Positions 9,735 to 18,257 of a DNA stretch of 64,000 nucleotides are shown piece after piece. This DNA comes from Syntrophobacteraceae bacterium (GTDB lineage: Bacteria > Desulfobacterota > Syntrophobacteria > Syntrophobacterales > Syntrophobacteraceae): assembly GCA_025453975.1 (NCBI GenBank), contig JALOPI010000007.1, positions 1 through 64,000 of the forward strand, read 5' to 3'. The translations under genes were made by a program, and so were the position numbers. Under the pieces are notes generated by a model that saw only the letters and a list, made by a program, of their open reading frames with translations, was not told the DNA's origin and made no database searches. The stretch's first letter is position 1. Each line of letters starts with the position of its first letter.

Positions 9735-9941
9735 TGGAGCATTTACGATGGGGCTAACCTGTCTGTCACGCCAGATGCCGACGAAGGCCTCCTCAGCCAG
9801 TTGGATTTTTGGACACTGCGCTTTCGCACGCCTTCGCTTGTAGCGTTTTCGAAGAAACTGGATGAATTCCAGAACCTCCTGCCGAGCCTCCGGGAGCAGA
9901 TCGGCAATCTCACGCCACACCTTTTCCCGATTCATTTCCAT
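9693..9941 (-). CDS. VapB/DUF2281-like antitoxin-type protein, possibly truncated
   Basis: MEMNREKVWREIADLLPEARQEVLEFIQFLRKR...AEEAFVGIWRDR; no toxin partner seen; the C-terminus is antisense to the integrase remnant. Confidence 0.45.
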   Translation of the reverse strand: MEMNREKVWREIADLLPEARQEVLEFIQFLRKRYKRRRAKAQCPKIQLAEEAFVGIWRDRQVSPIVNAPLSRQVEEAPRRKI

Positions 9942-10139
9942 GCTCCCCTGTTGTCTCCTTCGTGAAAAAGCGAGGACGGTTGAGTGCTGGGTTGGCCGAC
10001 CGTAACTCAAAAGGAACTAAACGGCCCTGGATTGTGACTTTGGAGGTCAGAGCCTACTCACCCTATCGGCCGCGAGCAGCGGCTCACAAAAAGTTTCAGA
10101 CCGAGGCTGCACACGATCTGCCAAAGTGGGTGCCGCCAA

Positions 10140-11351
10140 CTACTCCGAGTAAGGGGGTGAGCCGGACACCGGCGCGGCGTCGGCCAGGATGAAGAGCAGC
10201 ACGTTGCCGGGCTCGGACGTGGCATCGCTGCGCAGGCTACCGATAAGGCCGTTGACAGGGCTGGTGTATTCCGACACGACTTCGCCGAAAGCGTTGCGCT
10301 GGATGGCCACCTTTTGTCCTGACGTGACCTTCGCATTCAGTTTGACCAACAATTCGATGAATCCACCGTGGGTGGTCAGCACGGGAACCGCATTCTTCCC
10401 GATGTAGACGTTGGCATCGACCGCGGTGCGTCCGATCGCCCCTGGAACCATGCCGTAGTGCTTGAAAACGTTCATCGTGCCTTCGACGAAGATCGGAATC
10501 ATGTCGAGATCCAGCCGCCGCGCCACACCCACCTCGGGCGTAAAACAGGGAATTCCCGCATCGATGTAGGCGTTGTGCAGCACACCAGGGTAGACCGGGT
10601 TGTCCCAGATCGCCGGAACAGGGTAGAGCATCATCATGGTCTTCACGTCCGGGATGCGCATGTCACCGATATGAAAGGCGGCTGCGTCCAGGCCGGTGGT
10701 GCCCGTATGGAAATCGATGGCCAGATCGGTATTGGGCTTGAGCAGCCGGTTGAACACCAGCCCGGCCTGGCGGCTGACGGCGCTGAAGCCGTTTTCGTTG
10801 CCCGGCCATTCGCGGTTCATGTCGATCAACTCGATGCCGCGCCCGGAACTCGGCCAGCGGCGCTGCATGCTTTCCATGGCAGGGCGTGCAATGTCCAGCA
10901 CCGCCATGACGGTGCCCGACATTTCCGCCGAGTTCAACCGGCCCATGACAGTCTGTACGGTGTGCACCGAACTCATCTCGTCACCGTGCACGCCGCTCGA
11001 CAGGGTGATGCGCTTGCCGGGCTTGGCCCCCTTAGCCACGATCACCGACACGTACCAGTACTGTCCAGTGGACATCTGCACACCCTGAAAGTACAGCAGG
11101 TGTTTCTGGCCCGGCTCCAGGTCATTGGTGTTCAAGGAGCTCACCACTTTCTTTCCATTAATCACATCCCCGGTGTAGACGGTGCTAATCTTGGCCGGGG
11201 TAGCAGGGGTGCTATTTTGGGCTTGTGCCATGCCGATACCCGTCAGTGCAAACGCGGTGATCAGCAGCGACTGCATGAAATTGCGGCGCCTACGGGCACC
11301 CAGAGGTTCTTTCAAAATCAGTGGCTCCTGGTTCAAGGTGTGAAACTTCAA
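10140..11351 (-). CDS. succinylglutamate desuccinylase/aspartoacylase (M14-like) family exported protein
   Basis: Leader peptide then KRITLSSGVHGDEMSSVHTVQ, MNREWPGNENG, AIDFHTGTTGLDAAAFHIGDMR, CFTPEVGVARRLD. Confidence 0.85.
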   Translation of the reverse strand: MKFHTLNQEPLILKEPLGARRRRNFMQSLLITAFALTGIGMAQAQNSTPATPAKISTVYTGDVINGKKVVSSLNTNDLEPGQKHLLYFQGVQMSTGQYWYVSVIVAKGAKPGKRITLSSGVHGDEMSSVHTVQTVMGRLNSAEMSGTVMAVLDIARPAMESMQRRWPSSGRGIELIDMNREWPGNENGFSAVSRQAGLVFNRLLKPNTDLAIDFHTGTTGLDAAAFHIGDMRIPDVKTMMMLYPVPAIWDNPVYPGVLHNAYIDAGIPCFTPEVGVARRLDLDMIPIFVEGTMNVFKHYGMVPGAIGRTAVDANVYIGKNAVPVLTTHGGFIELLVKLNAKVTSGQKVAIQRNAFGEVVSEYTSPVNGLIGSLRSDATSEPGNVLLFILADAAPVSGSPPYSE

Positions 11352-11441
11352 AGTCTAATGGCCCACAATTCAGCCACGTCAGCGGATCGAGCGCTGGCAA
11401 AACCCGGTCGGTGCCAGCTGAAGCTGCTGCCCCGCCTCGGT

Positions 11442-11542
11442 GGCCAACACCCAAGCTAAGCCGCCACCAAGCGCAGCAGTCACGCTTGGGACTCCCCAAG
11501 ACGCTCATGGGGTTGGTGGTCGGCTTGAGCGCCTGGTTGTGC
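11442..11542 (-). other. attC-like recombination site
   Basis: Minus strand starts GCACAAC and ends GTTGGCC; arms GCTCAAGCCGACCACCAA and TTGGTGGCGGCTTAGC pair with two extrahelical bases; internal CTTGGG/CCCAAG hairpin. Matches the imperfect palindrome layout of integron attC sites. Confidence 0.6.
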
Positions 11543-11782
11543 GGTTCCAGCCGCCTTGCACCTTGCGTAAATGAACTCAGGATCAAGATCAACTCCACAG
11601 TCCCATTCAATCGTGTCGAATGCTACTCGAACCCGCTTGAAAGCATCCTGATTCTTGATCCGCCGGAAAACGCCAAAGTCCAGATACTCCTTCATGTCCA
11701 GGATGCCGCGTTCGCCGTTGTCGAAGACAATGGAAAGCACATAGTCGCTACGGGCTGTAACTTCTTTCACTGAGGGATACAT
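11480..11782 (-). CDS. DUF2442 domain-containing protein
   Basis: MYPSVKEVTARSDYVLSIVFDNGERGILDMKEYLDFGVFRRIKNQDAFKRVRVAFDTIEWDCGVDLDPEFIYAR; 3' end reads into the attC-like element. Confidence 0.8.
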   Translation of the reverse strand: MYPSVKEVTARSDYVLSIVFDNGERGILDMKEYLDFGVFRRIKNQDAFKRVRVAFDTIEWDCGVDLDPEFIYARCKAAGTAQPGAQADHQPHERLGESQA

Positions 11783-11793
11783 TACCTTGCTCC

Positions 11794-12060
11794 TCATTGG
11801 AGAGGTTGAATCTTGAATGGCTCTTCCGCATTCATCACCAACCTCCAGTTGGCCATCAACTCTTCCTGATGCAGTTCCGCCCATGCCAGGACAAGCTTCG
11901 TCTGTTTCCCGGGAAGGTCGCCTTCCATGACTTCGCAGGTACGAATATCCACAGTGGCCTTGTGCTCGCCATAGTAGGCATGGAAATGGGGCGGTGGGTG
12001 CTCACCCGGAGCGAAGTACATCCGTATGATGATCCCGTAGAACATCGAAATGGTCGGCAT
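11794..12060 (-). CDS. DUF4160 domain-containing protein
   Basis: MPTISMFYGIIIRMYFAPGEHPPPHFHAYYGEHKATVDIRTCEVMEGDLP, typical DUF4160 PPHFHAxYG motif. Confidence 0.85.
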   Translation of the reverse strand: MPTISMFYGIIIRMYFAPGEHPPPHFHAYYGEHKATVDIRTCEVMEGDLPGKQTKLVLAWAELHQEELMANWRLVMNAEEPFKIQPLQ

Positions 12061-12112
12061 GGACATCTCCTCTCCAAGCGACCATGAACCCGTGAGGGTG
12101 ATTGGACGTGCT

Positions 12113-12170
12113 GCACAACGGCGCAAATAAGCGCGTGGCGAAGCCATCCGCTTCATTTGCCGGGTATTAC
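12113..12170 (-). other. degenerate attC-like site upstream of the DUF4160/DUF2442 unit
   Basis: Minus strand ends CGCTTATTTGCGCCGTTGTGC (L'-R'-like); left arm GGCAAATGAAGCG pairs with CGCTTATTTGCGCC with extrahelical bases; the R'' side (GTAATAC) is degenerate. Confidence 0.4.
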
Positions 12171-12730
12171 GCGGATCCGCATAACAGATGTCGGGAAACG
12201 TTCAGGTTCGTAGTGAGGAGTGTACAACAATGAACCTTGGTGTCAACCTTGGACTTGTCATGTGTTCATGGTCGGGAGAGCTCATAACTGAAAGTGACAA
12301 TTCGCCCGAACCTGGCTCCAAATCAGCTTTACCCGCGGTCAGCAATTCTTGCCATGAGGTGGACTCCGGATCGGCCGATCGGCCACCGCCGTCCTCCCTG
12401 CGCGCCCGACAGGAAGCCCCAAGGCTCGCTCCCTGTCCTCCTCCAGGAAAAGTCCCCTCTTCCTCCCATTCTTCTGTAATTTCATCAGTCCGGAGTCCGG
12501 CGTCGGGAAGGTCGAGGATTTCAGGCGATGGAGGGTTGCGACTGACCAAACCATGGCCAACAGTTTAGTCCTTCAAAGTGGTCGATTGGGGGTCTTCTCG
12601 CACGGACCGGGTTATGGGGTGTTTTTTGGGGGGGGCATTGAAGGGGGGGCCATCTGGCGCGGCGAGGAGGTGAGGCTCGGGGTGCTTCCTGGCGGGCCTC
12701 GGCGCGCATCCGTGCACGCACTGTGGGCGT

Positions 12731-12766
12731 AAAACAAAAGGGTTACAGCGTTCCCACTGTAACCCC
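12731..12766 (-). terminator. intrinsic terminator downstream of tRNA-Trp
   Basis: Perfect 9-bp stem GGGTTACAG/CTGTAACCC with 8-nt loop, followed on the minus strand by TTTTGTTTTA. Confidence 0.8.
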
Positions 12767-12776
12767 TTGATATTCC

Positions 12777-12853
12777 TGGCAGGCCAGGAGGGATTCGAAC
12801 CCCCATCCCTCGGATTTGGAGTCCGATGCTCTAACCGTTAGAGCTACTGGCCT
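12777..12853 (-). tRNA. tRNA-Trp (anticodon CCA), 3' CCA encoded
   Basis: Minus strand AGGCCAGTAGCTCTAACGGTTAGAGCATCGGACTCCAAATCCGAGGGATGGGGGTTCGAATCCCTCCTGGCCTGCCA; AGGCCAG/CTGGCCT acceptor pairing, CTCCAAA anticodon loop, GGTTCGAATCC T-arm. Confidence 0.95.
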
Positions 12854-13221
12854 GCACGCACGAGGACCTTATATAGCGATTTCCCCTCGCCGTGTAAAGG
12901 CAAAACTCATGGAGAGCCGCGGTGGGCAGGGGGACGCCTGGTGCTCCCGGGGAAGCCTCGCCGCAACATTGTGCTCACGGGGCGGGGAGGAAAGATCCGG
13001 CGCCCGAGGCTGCGGGAGCGTCCTGAAGGAAGAGGCTTCCGCTCATGCGCTTTTGACCGTCCGCAAGCACAGAAAGTGCTCCGAGGGTGGCAAAGGTGGC
13101 ATAAAATCTGAAAATGCTTATCTTAAATGTTGTATTTACGGCATGGATGTCTTATGCTGAGTATATACTTCTAGTTATCTATGAAGGGTCATCGAGTTCC
13201 CTGGAGCTGAAAGGACGGGCT

Positions 13222-13485
13222 ATGAAAATCCGATATTGCAGGAAATACGAAAAGTACGTGAGTCAGCAGCACTGCGAATTCTTCAACGAAGGGAAAGGCT
13301 GCGAGTATTACAGCGCCGCGAGCTGGACCAGCATCAAGGATCTCCTGCGGGATGAAAACCGGCCCAAATGGGAGGTCGAAGCGGTGATCAAGCCTTTCAT
13401 GTGCAATCTTCTGGGACGTGAATACCTCAACCAGCTGACTCGCATGAAACGCTCCCGGAGACGCTCCGCCGCCACGCGCTGGTGA
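13222..13485 (+). CDS. small hypothetical protein, Cys-containing
   Basis: MKIRYCRKYEKYVSQQHCEFFNEGKGCEYYSAASWTSIKDLLRDENRPKWEVEAVIKPF. Confidence 0.55.
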   Translation: MKIRYCRKYEKYVSQQHCEFFNEGKGCEYYSAASWTSIKDLLRDENRPKWEVEAVIKPFMCNLLGREYLNQLTRMKRSRRRSAATRW

Positions 13486-13964
13486 TTCCCGCTCCGCTGC
13501 ACATCCATGCATCCCCTCGCGTCAGAACCATCGGTCACGCCTCTCAACGATCGCCATTGAAGGGTGGCTCCCGCCTCGCGCTCCAACGCATCTTCATCGA
13601 CGTCGCGGTCGGCATCCAGTGGTCGCGCGCAATCAATGGTCCCGCGGGCTGGCCCCGGGTTAAACGGGCCAATGGCCGGCGCCGGACCGGACCCATGGGT
13701 CCACCCTGATGAGCGGCAAGCCTGCTCGTCCGTCGGGCCGCCACGGGTCTGGCCGTGGGGCTCCTCCCGTGAATCAATCCATCTTGTCCATCTGCCCATC
13801 TGTTCATCACGGTGGTTGACTCGGCAAACCCCCGTGCGGTAAAAAACGCTTTGGTCCTTGTCAATACATGGATCTGCCTTGGGGCTCCACGGGAGCTTTG
13901 AGGCGGGGACCACGGGCGATGGGGAGGGGGAAATCATCAGGGGCGCACACAGGGTGGGCATGGA

Positions 13965-15407
13965 ATGTTCAAAAAGCTGCTGGTTGCCAATCGAGGCGAG
14001 ATCGCCATTCGCGTCATCCGTTCCGCTCAGGAGCTGGGGATCAAGACCGTTGCCATCTATGAAGAGACCGACAAGACCGCCATGCACATCATGCGGGCGG
14101 ACGAGGCGGTCTGTGTGGGGACCGGTCCACGCAAGGACTACCTGAGCATCGAGCGGATCATCCAGGCCGCACTGCGGACCAAGGCCGAGGCCATCCATCC
14201 CGGGTACGGCTTCCTGGCCGAAAACCCCAGCTTCTCGAAGCAATGCACCGAAGCGGGTCTGGTTTTCATCGGACCCACGCCTCAGGTCATCAGCGACATG
14301 GGTGACAAGGTCATTGCCCGTAAGGTCATGACGGAGGCAGGCATTCCCAGCATTCCGGGAAGCGGGATCCTGGACCCCGGCGAAAATGGGGAGAAGCAGG
14401 CCGTCGCCTTTGCCGAGAAATACGGTTTTCCCATCATGGTGAAAGCCGTGGCTGGAGGCGGTGGGCGCGGCATCCGGGCTACCCAGGGCATGGACGAGCT
14501 CCTGAAAGGCCTCCGCCTGGCCCGCTCCGAGGCGAGGATGGCCTTCGGGCGTGACGAGATCTATCTCGAGAAGGGGCTGGAGCGCCCGCGCCACGTGGAA
14601 GTCCAGATTCTGGCGGACCATTTCGGTCACTACGTTCACCTGGGCACCCGGAACTGTTCCATCCAGCGGCGCCATCAGAAGCTGGTGGAGATCGCCCCGG
14701 CTTTTCTGCCGCCCCTGGTCAACGAGCGCATCTGCCAGGAAGCCGTGCGGGCCGCGAGGGCCAGTAATTACATCAATGCCGGCACGGTGGAGTTCCTTCT
14801 CGACGCCGATGACAATTATTATTTTCTGGAGGTGAACACCCGCATCCAGGTGGAGCACACCGTGACGGAGATGATCACGGGCATAGACATCGTGCGGGAG
14901 CAGATCCGCATCGCCGCCGGCGAGCCCATCTCGTTCTCTCAGCAGGACGTTCAGCTGCGGGGGACCGCCATCGAGATCCGGATCACCGCCGAGGACCCCA
15001 AGAACAACTTCATGGCCAGCCCGGGGCTCATCGAGGTCTACCAGTCGCCGGGCGGTCATGGGACGCGCCTCGACGGAGCCATATACCAGGGGTACGAGAT
15101 TCCGCGCTATTACGACTCCATGCTGGTGAAGCTCACCGTTTACGGGTTCACCTGGCTGGAGGCCGTGGATCGGCTGCGCCGAACGTTGAACGGGTTCATC
15201 CTGACGGGTATCAAGACAACGGTTCCCTATTACAAGCAGATCGTCAACGATCCCGACTTCATCGCGCAGCGTTTTGACACTTCCTACATCGAGACGCATC
15301 CCCATCTGCTGGAATATCACGAAGAGGCCGCGGAAATGGAGAAGCTGGCACGGCTCATCGCGGAGATCAATGCGCACGGCTACAATCCTTATGCTGAATC
15401 CATCTGA
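13965..15407 (+). CDS. biotin carboxylase (pyruvate/acetyl-CoA carboxylase subunit A)
   Basis: MFKKLLVANRGEIAIRVIRSAQELGIKTVAIY, HPGYGFLAENPSF, KAVAGGGGRGIR, RDCS-like GTRNCSIQRRHQKLVEIAPA, FLEVNTRIQVEHTVTEMITGIDIV. Confidence 0.95.
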   Translation: MFKKLLVANRGEIAIRVIRSAQELGIKTVAIYEETDKTAMHIMRADEAVCVGTGPRKDYLSIERIIQAALRTKAEAIHPGYGFLAENPSFSKQCTEAGLVFIGPTPQVISDMGDKVIARKVMTEAGIPSIPGSGILDPGENGEKQAVAFAEKYGFPIMVKAVAGGGGRGIRATQGMDELLKGLRLARSEARMAFGRDEIYLEKGLERPRHVEVQILADHFGHYVHLGTRNCSIQRRHQKLVEIAPAFLPPLVNERICQEAVRAARASNYINAGTVEFLLDADDNYYFLEVNTRIQVEHTVTEMITGIDIVREQIRIAAGEPISFSQQDVQLRGTAIEIRITAEDPKNNFMASPGLIEVYQSPGGHGTRLDGAIYQGYEIPRYYDSMLVKLTVYGFTWLEAVDRLRRTLNGFILTGIKTTVPYYKQIVNDPDFIAQRFDTSYIETHPHLLEYHEEAAEMEKLARLIAEINAHGYNPYAESI

Positions 15408-15495
15408 CCTCCCAGGCCGGGAGGCGGCTCCATGGCCGCACCTGCGTGAAGGTCGTGCAGCCGCCCTCCAGGCCTGATCCGAAGGAGAGCTGCCC

Positions 15496-17148
15496 ATGAA
15501 TGCCCTGGAACGCCCCACCCCCCAGTCCACGAGCAGGGAAATCCTGGATTTTGTCCGGAACAGTCCGGGGTATTTTCTGACCAACAACGAGCGGGACGTT
15601 TCCCAGTCGGATTTCAACGGCCGGATCATGCCCCAGACGACCCTGCGGGTGGCCCCCTACCGGGACGAGATCGGTTATTTCGCTTTCGAGATCACGGGTG
15701 GGGCCGTGGTCCACGTCGATCTCATGCGCAAGCAGATCAGCCCCTTCGAGAAGCTGCGGCTGGTCCGGGAGGCCATGCCCCGCACGCTGCTCCAGGCGGT
15801 CTGCCGCGGGAGGAATCTCTTCGGCTACCGCCCCTATCCCGACAACGTGATCCGGCTGACGGTCCGCCTGTTCTCCCGTTACATCGACGTGTGGCGAGTC
15901 TACGACTTCCTGAACCATGTGCCCAACCTCACGACGGTGGCGGAGGAGGTTCAGCGGGCCGGCAAGGTGCTCATGCCCTGTATTTGCTTCAGCACCGGCG
16001 CGGGCCACACGGACGATTTCTATGTCCGCAAGGTGGGGGAGATTCTCCAGTCCCTGGGGGAGAACATCATCCTGGGGATCAAGAATCATTCCGCCGTCGG
16101 CTCCCCCCGAAGGATCGCCTCGCTGGTCCGGGCCATAAGGGATCGTTTCCCCGATCTTCTCCTGGAATACCACGGTCACAACACCGACGGGAACGACCTG
16201 GGGCGGATGGTTGCCGCGGCCCTCGAGGGGGTGAAGATCATCGAGGTGTCCGACCATGGCTTCGGGGGCATTTACAGCCAGGCCCCGGCCCTCAGCTTCA
16301 TTCAGATTCTCCACGACTACGGCGTGGAGTCTCCAGGCTTGAAGATCCAGCCCCTGGTGGACACCTCCGACATTCTGAGGCGCGAGCGAAGGCTTTATGA
16401 GCGGTTTGAAAGCCCTTACCGCGGGTTCGATCCGACGGTGAAGCGCCACAAGCTGACGGGGGGCGCCGCCAGCATGGCCTTCGAGCAGGCGGAGAAAGCC
16501 GGCCTCCTGGAGCGGGTCCACGAGGTGTTCACGGAGCTGGTGCAGGTGAACCGGGAGCTTGGGAACATCTGGTCCGTCACCCCGGGGAGCCAGATCCTCT
16601 GGACCACCGCGGTCAACAACGTGCTCCACGGACGCTACGAGAAGCCTTCCGACGATCTGAAGCGGCTGCTCCTCGGCCGATACGGCCCGTTCCCCTTCTA
16701 TGAGCCCCAGGAGTGGATCTACCAGAAGGTGCTCGAGAGCCAGCGGACCGACGGCAAGCCCTGGCACGAGATCCTCTCCGATGAGGCCGGGATCCAGCAG
16801 CTGCCCGACGAGGATCTCGACGCCAGGAGAGCCTACCTGGAGGGTGAGCTCAGGCGCTCCGTTTCGGAGGAGGAGCTTTGCCTCTACCTTCAATTCCCCC
16901 GGGATGCCCTGGAGTATTTCCGGTTCGAGGACCGGTTCGGCAAGACCTGGCTCCTGCCTCCCGACGTCTGGTTCAACCGGAAGGGTTTCGCGGACGGAGC
17001 CCGCATCACCTTCCCCGACTACGAGGGGAAGACGCATCACATCGACGTGGTCTCCACGCGGAGGTCCGGCGACATGGTTCACACATCGCTCCTGGTGGAC
17101 TACCGGTTCCAGACCATCACGACGCCGGCGCGCTCCAAGGCGTCCTGA
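15496..17148 (+). CDS. pyruvate carboxylase carboxyltransferase-like subunit lacking a biotinyl domain
   Basis: Carboxyltransferase TIM-barrel features (NNERDVSQSDF; LGIKNHSAVGSPRRIASLVRAIRDRF; EYHGHNTDGNDLGRMVAAALEGVKIIEVS; GGAASMAFEQAEKAGLLERVHEVFTELVQVNRELGNIWSVTPGSQIL); no AMKM biotinylation motif at the C-terminus. Confidence 0.75.
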   Translation: MNALERPTPQSTSREILDFVRNSPGYFLTNNERDVSQSDFNGRIMPQTTLRVAPYRDEIGYFAFEITGGAVVHVDLMRKQISPFEKLRLVREAMPRTLLQAVCRGRNLFGYRPYPDNVIRLTVRLFSRYIDVWRVYDFLNHVPNLTTVAEEVQRAGKVLMPCICFSTGAGHTDDFYVRKVGEILQSLGENIILGIKNHSAVGSPRRIASLVRAIRDRFPDLLLEYHGHNTDGNDLGRMVAAALEGVKIIEVSDHGFGGIYSQAPALSFIQILHDYGVESPGLKIQPLVDTSDILRRERRLYERFESPYRGFDPTVKRHKLTGGAASMAFEQAEKAGLLERVHEVFTELVQVNRELGNIWSVTPGSQILWTTAVNNVLHGRYEKPSDDLKRLLLGRYGPFPFYEPQEWIYQKVLESQRTDGKPWHEILSDEAGIQQLPDEDLDARRAYLEGELRRSVSEEELCLYLQFPRDALEYFRFEDRFGKTWLLPPDVWFNRKGFADGARITFPDYEGKTHHIDVVSTRRSGDMVHTSLLVDYRFQTITTPARSKAS

Positions 17149-17274
17149 CATCTCGGCTCCTCGGGTGCCGCTCCTGCCCGAAAGCCGCGTCCATCGGCGG
17201 GGGATGCGGCATGTGGAGCGTCCGCCCCATCATCGAGGCTCGGGGGAGGGGCTGCGGAGCGCGGAAACGGGGGG

Positions 17275-18180
17275 ATGACGGGCGGATGGGCCATGGAGGA
17301 TGAATGGGTCGACCGGTTTCTGGAGCACCTTCTGCTGGAGCGGGGCCTGAGCGAGAATACCCTCGTCGCCTATGCGGCGGATCTCCGCGAGGCGAGCCGC
17401 CATCTGGCCGCGCGGGGGCGGACTGGCTGGGGTGGGGTGAGCCGGGAGGACCTCCAGGGCTGTTTTGACCGGGAAGAGCAGGAGCTGGCTCCCCGGAGTC
17501 GAGCACGCAAGCTGGCGGCCATCCGATCTTTTTTCAAGTATCTGGCGGCGAGGGGCCTGGTCTCCGAGAACCCGGGCTTGCGGCTGCGGTCTCCCAGCCT
17601 GAATCCCAAGCTGCCCCGGGTACTTGGTGCTTCCGAGGTCGATGCCCTGCTGGGACAGCCGGATGTGCGGGAGCCCCTCGGCCTTCGGGACAAGGCCATG
17701 TTTGAGCTCATGTACGCCACGGGGCTTCGCGTGAGTGAGCTGACGGGGCTTCATCTCGGCCAGGTGCACCTGGACCCCGGCTACCTGGTGGTGCTGGGCA
17801 AGGGCGACAAGGAGCGGCTGACCCCCATGGGCGAGTATGCGGCGGATGCACTGAGGGCCTATCTCGAGTGGGGGCGTCCCCGTTTGCTCGGGAGAGCCGG
17901 GCCGTCCCAGGTTTTCCTCAACCATCGGGGCTGTCCCCTGACCCGCCAGGGGTTCTGGAAAATCATCAAGCAGTATGCGGTGCGGGCTGGGATCCGTCAG
18001 AATCTGACCCCCCACATGCTGCGCCATTCCTTCGCGACGCACCTGCTCGAAAACGGGGCGGACCTCCGCACGGTCCAGTCCCTGCTCGGCCATGTGGATA
18101 TCTCCACCACCCAGATCTACACCCATGTGGCGCGGGCCCGCCTGAAGGAGATCCACCGGAAGTACCACCCCCGGCCTTGA
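17275..18180 (+). CDS. site-specific tyrosine recombinase XerC/XerD
   Basis: MYATGLRVSELTGL, GKGDKERLTPMG, TPHMLRHSFATHLLENGADLRTVQSLLGHVDISTTQIYTHV. Confidence 0.93.
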   Translation: MTGGWAMEDEWVDRFLEHLLLERGLSENTLVAYAADLREASRHLAARGRTGWGGVSREDLQGCFDREEQELAPRSRARKLAAIRSFFKYLAARGLVSENPGLRLRSPSLNPKLPRVLGASEVDALLGQPDVREPLGLRDKAMFELMYATGLRVSELTGLHLGQVHLDPGYLVVLGKGDKERLTPMGEYAADALRAYLEWGRPRLLGRAGPSQVFLNHRGCPLTRQGFWKIIKQYAVRAGIRQNLTPHMLRHSFATHLLENGADLRTVQSLLGHVDISTTQIYTHVARARLKEIHRKYHPRP

Positions 18181-18257
18181 GCTGCGGGGCCCGCCGCGAG
18201 CGGCGACGCCTCCCATGCTCCCTGCGCTCTGCCTCTGGATTCAGGATTCTCGAGACC

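Noticed and set aside
12162-12185. Palindrome TTACGCGGATCCGCATAA beside the degenerate attC-like site, considered as a complete attC or operator
   Set aside because: The GCATAAC core faces the wrong way and no matching GTTRRRY partner is present; kept only as context for the 12113-12170 element.
12617-12652. G-rich run (GGGGTGTTTTTTGGGGGGGG...GGGGGGG), possible G-quadruplex
   Set aside because: Short noncoding homopolymer region with no conserved context; cannot separate from drift.
13308-15629. 773-aa minus-strand ORF
   Set aside because: Antisense shadow of the biotin carboxylase gene.
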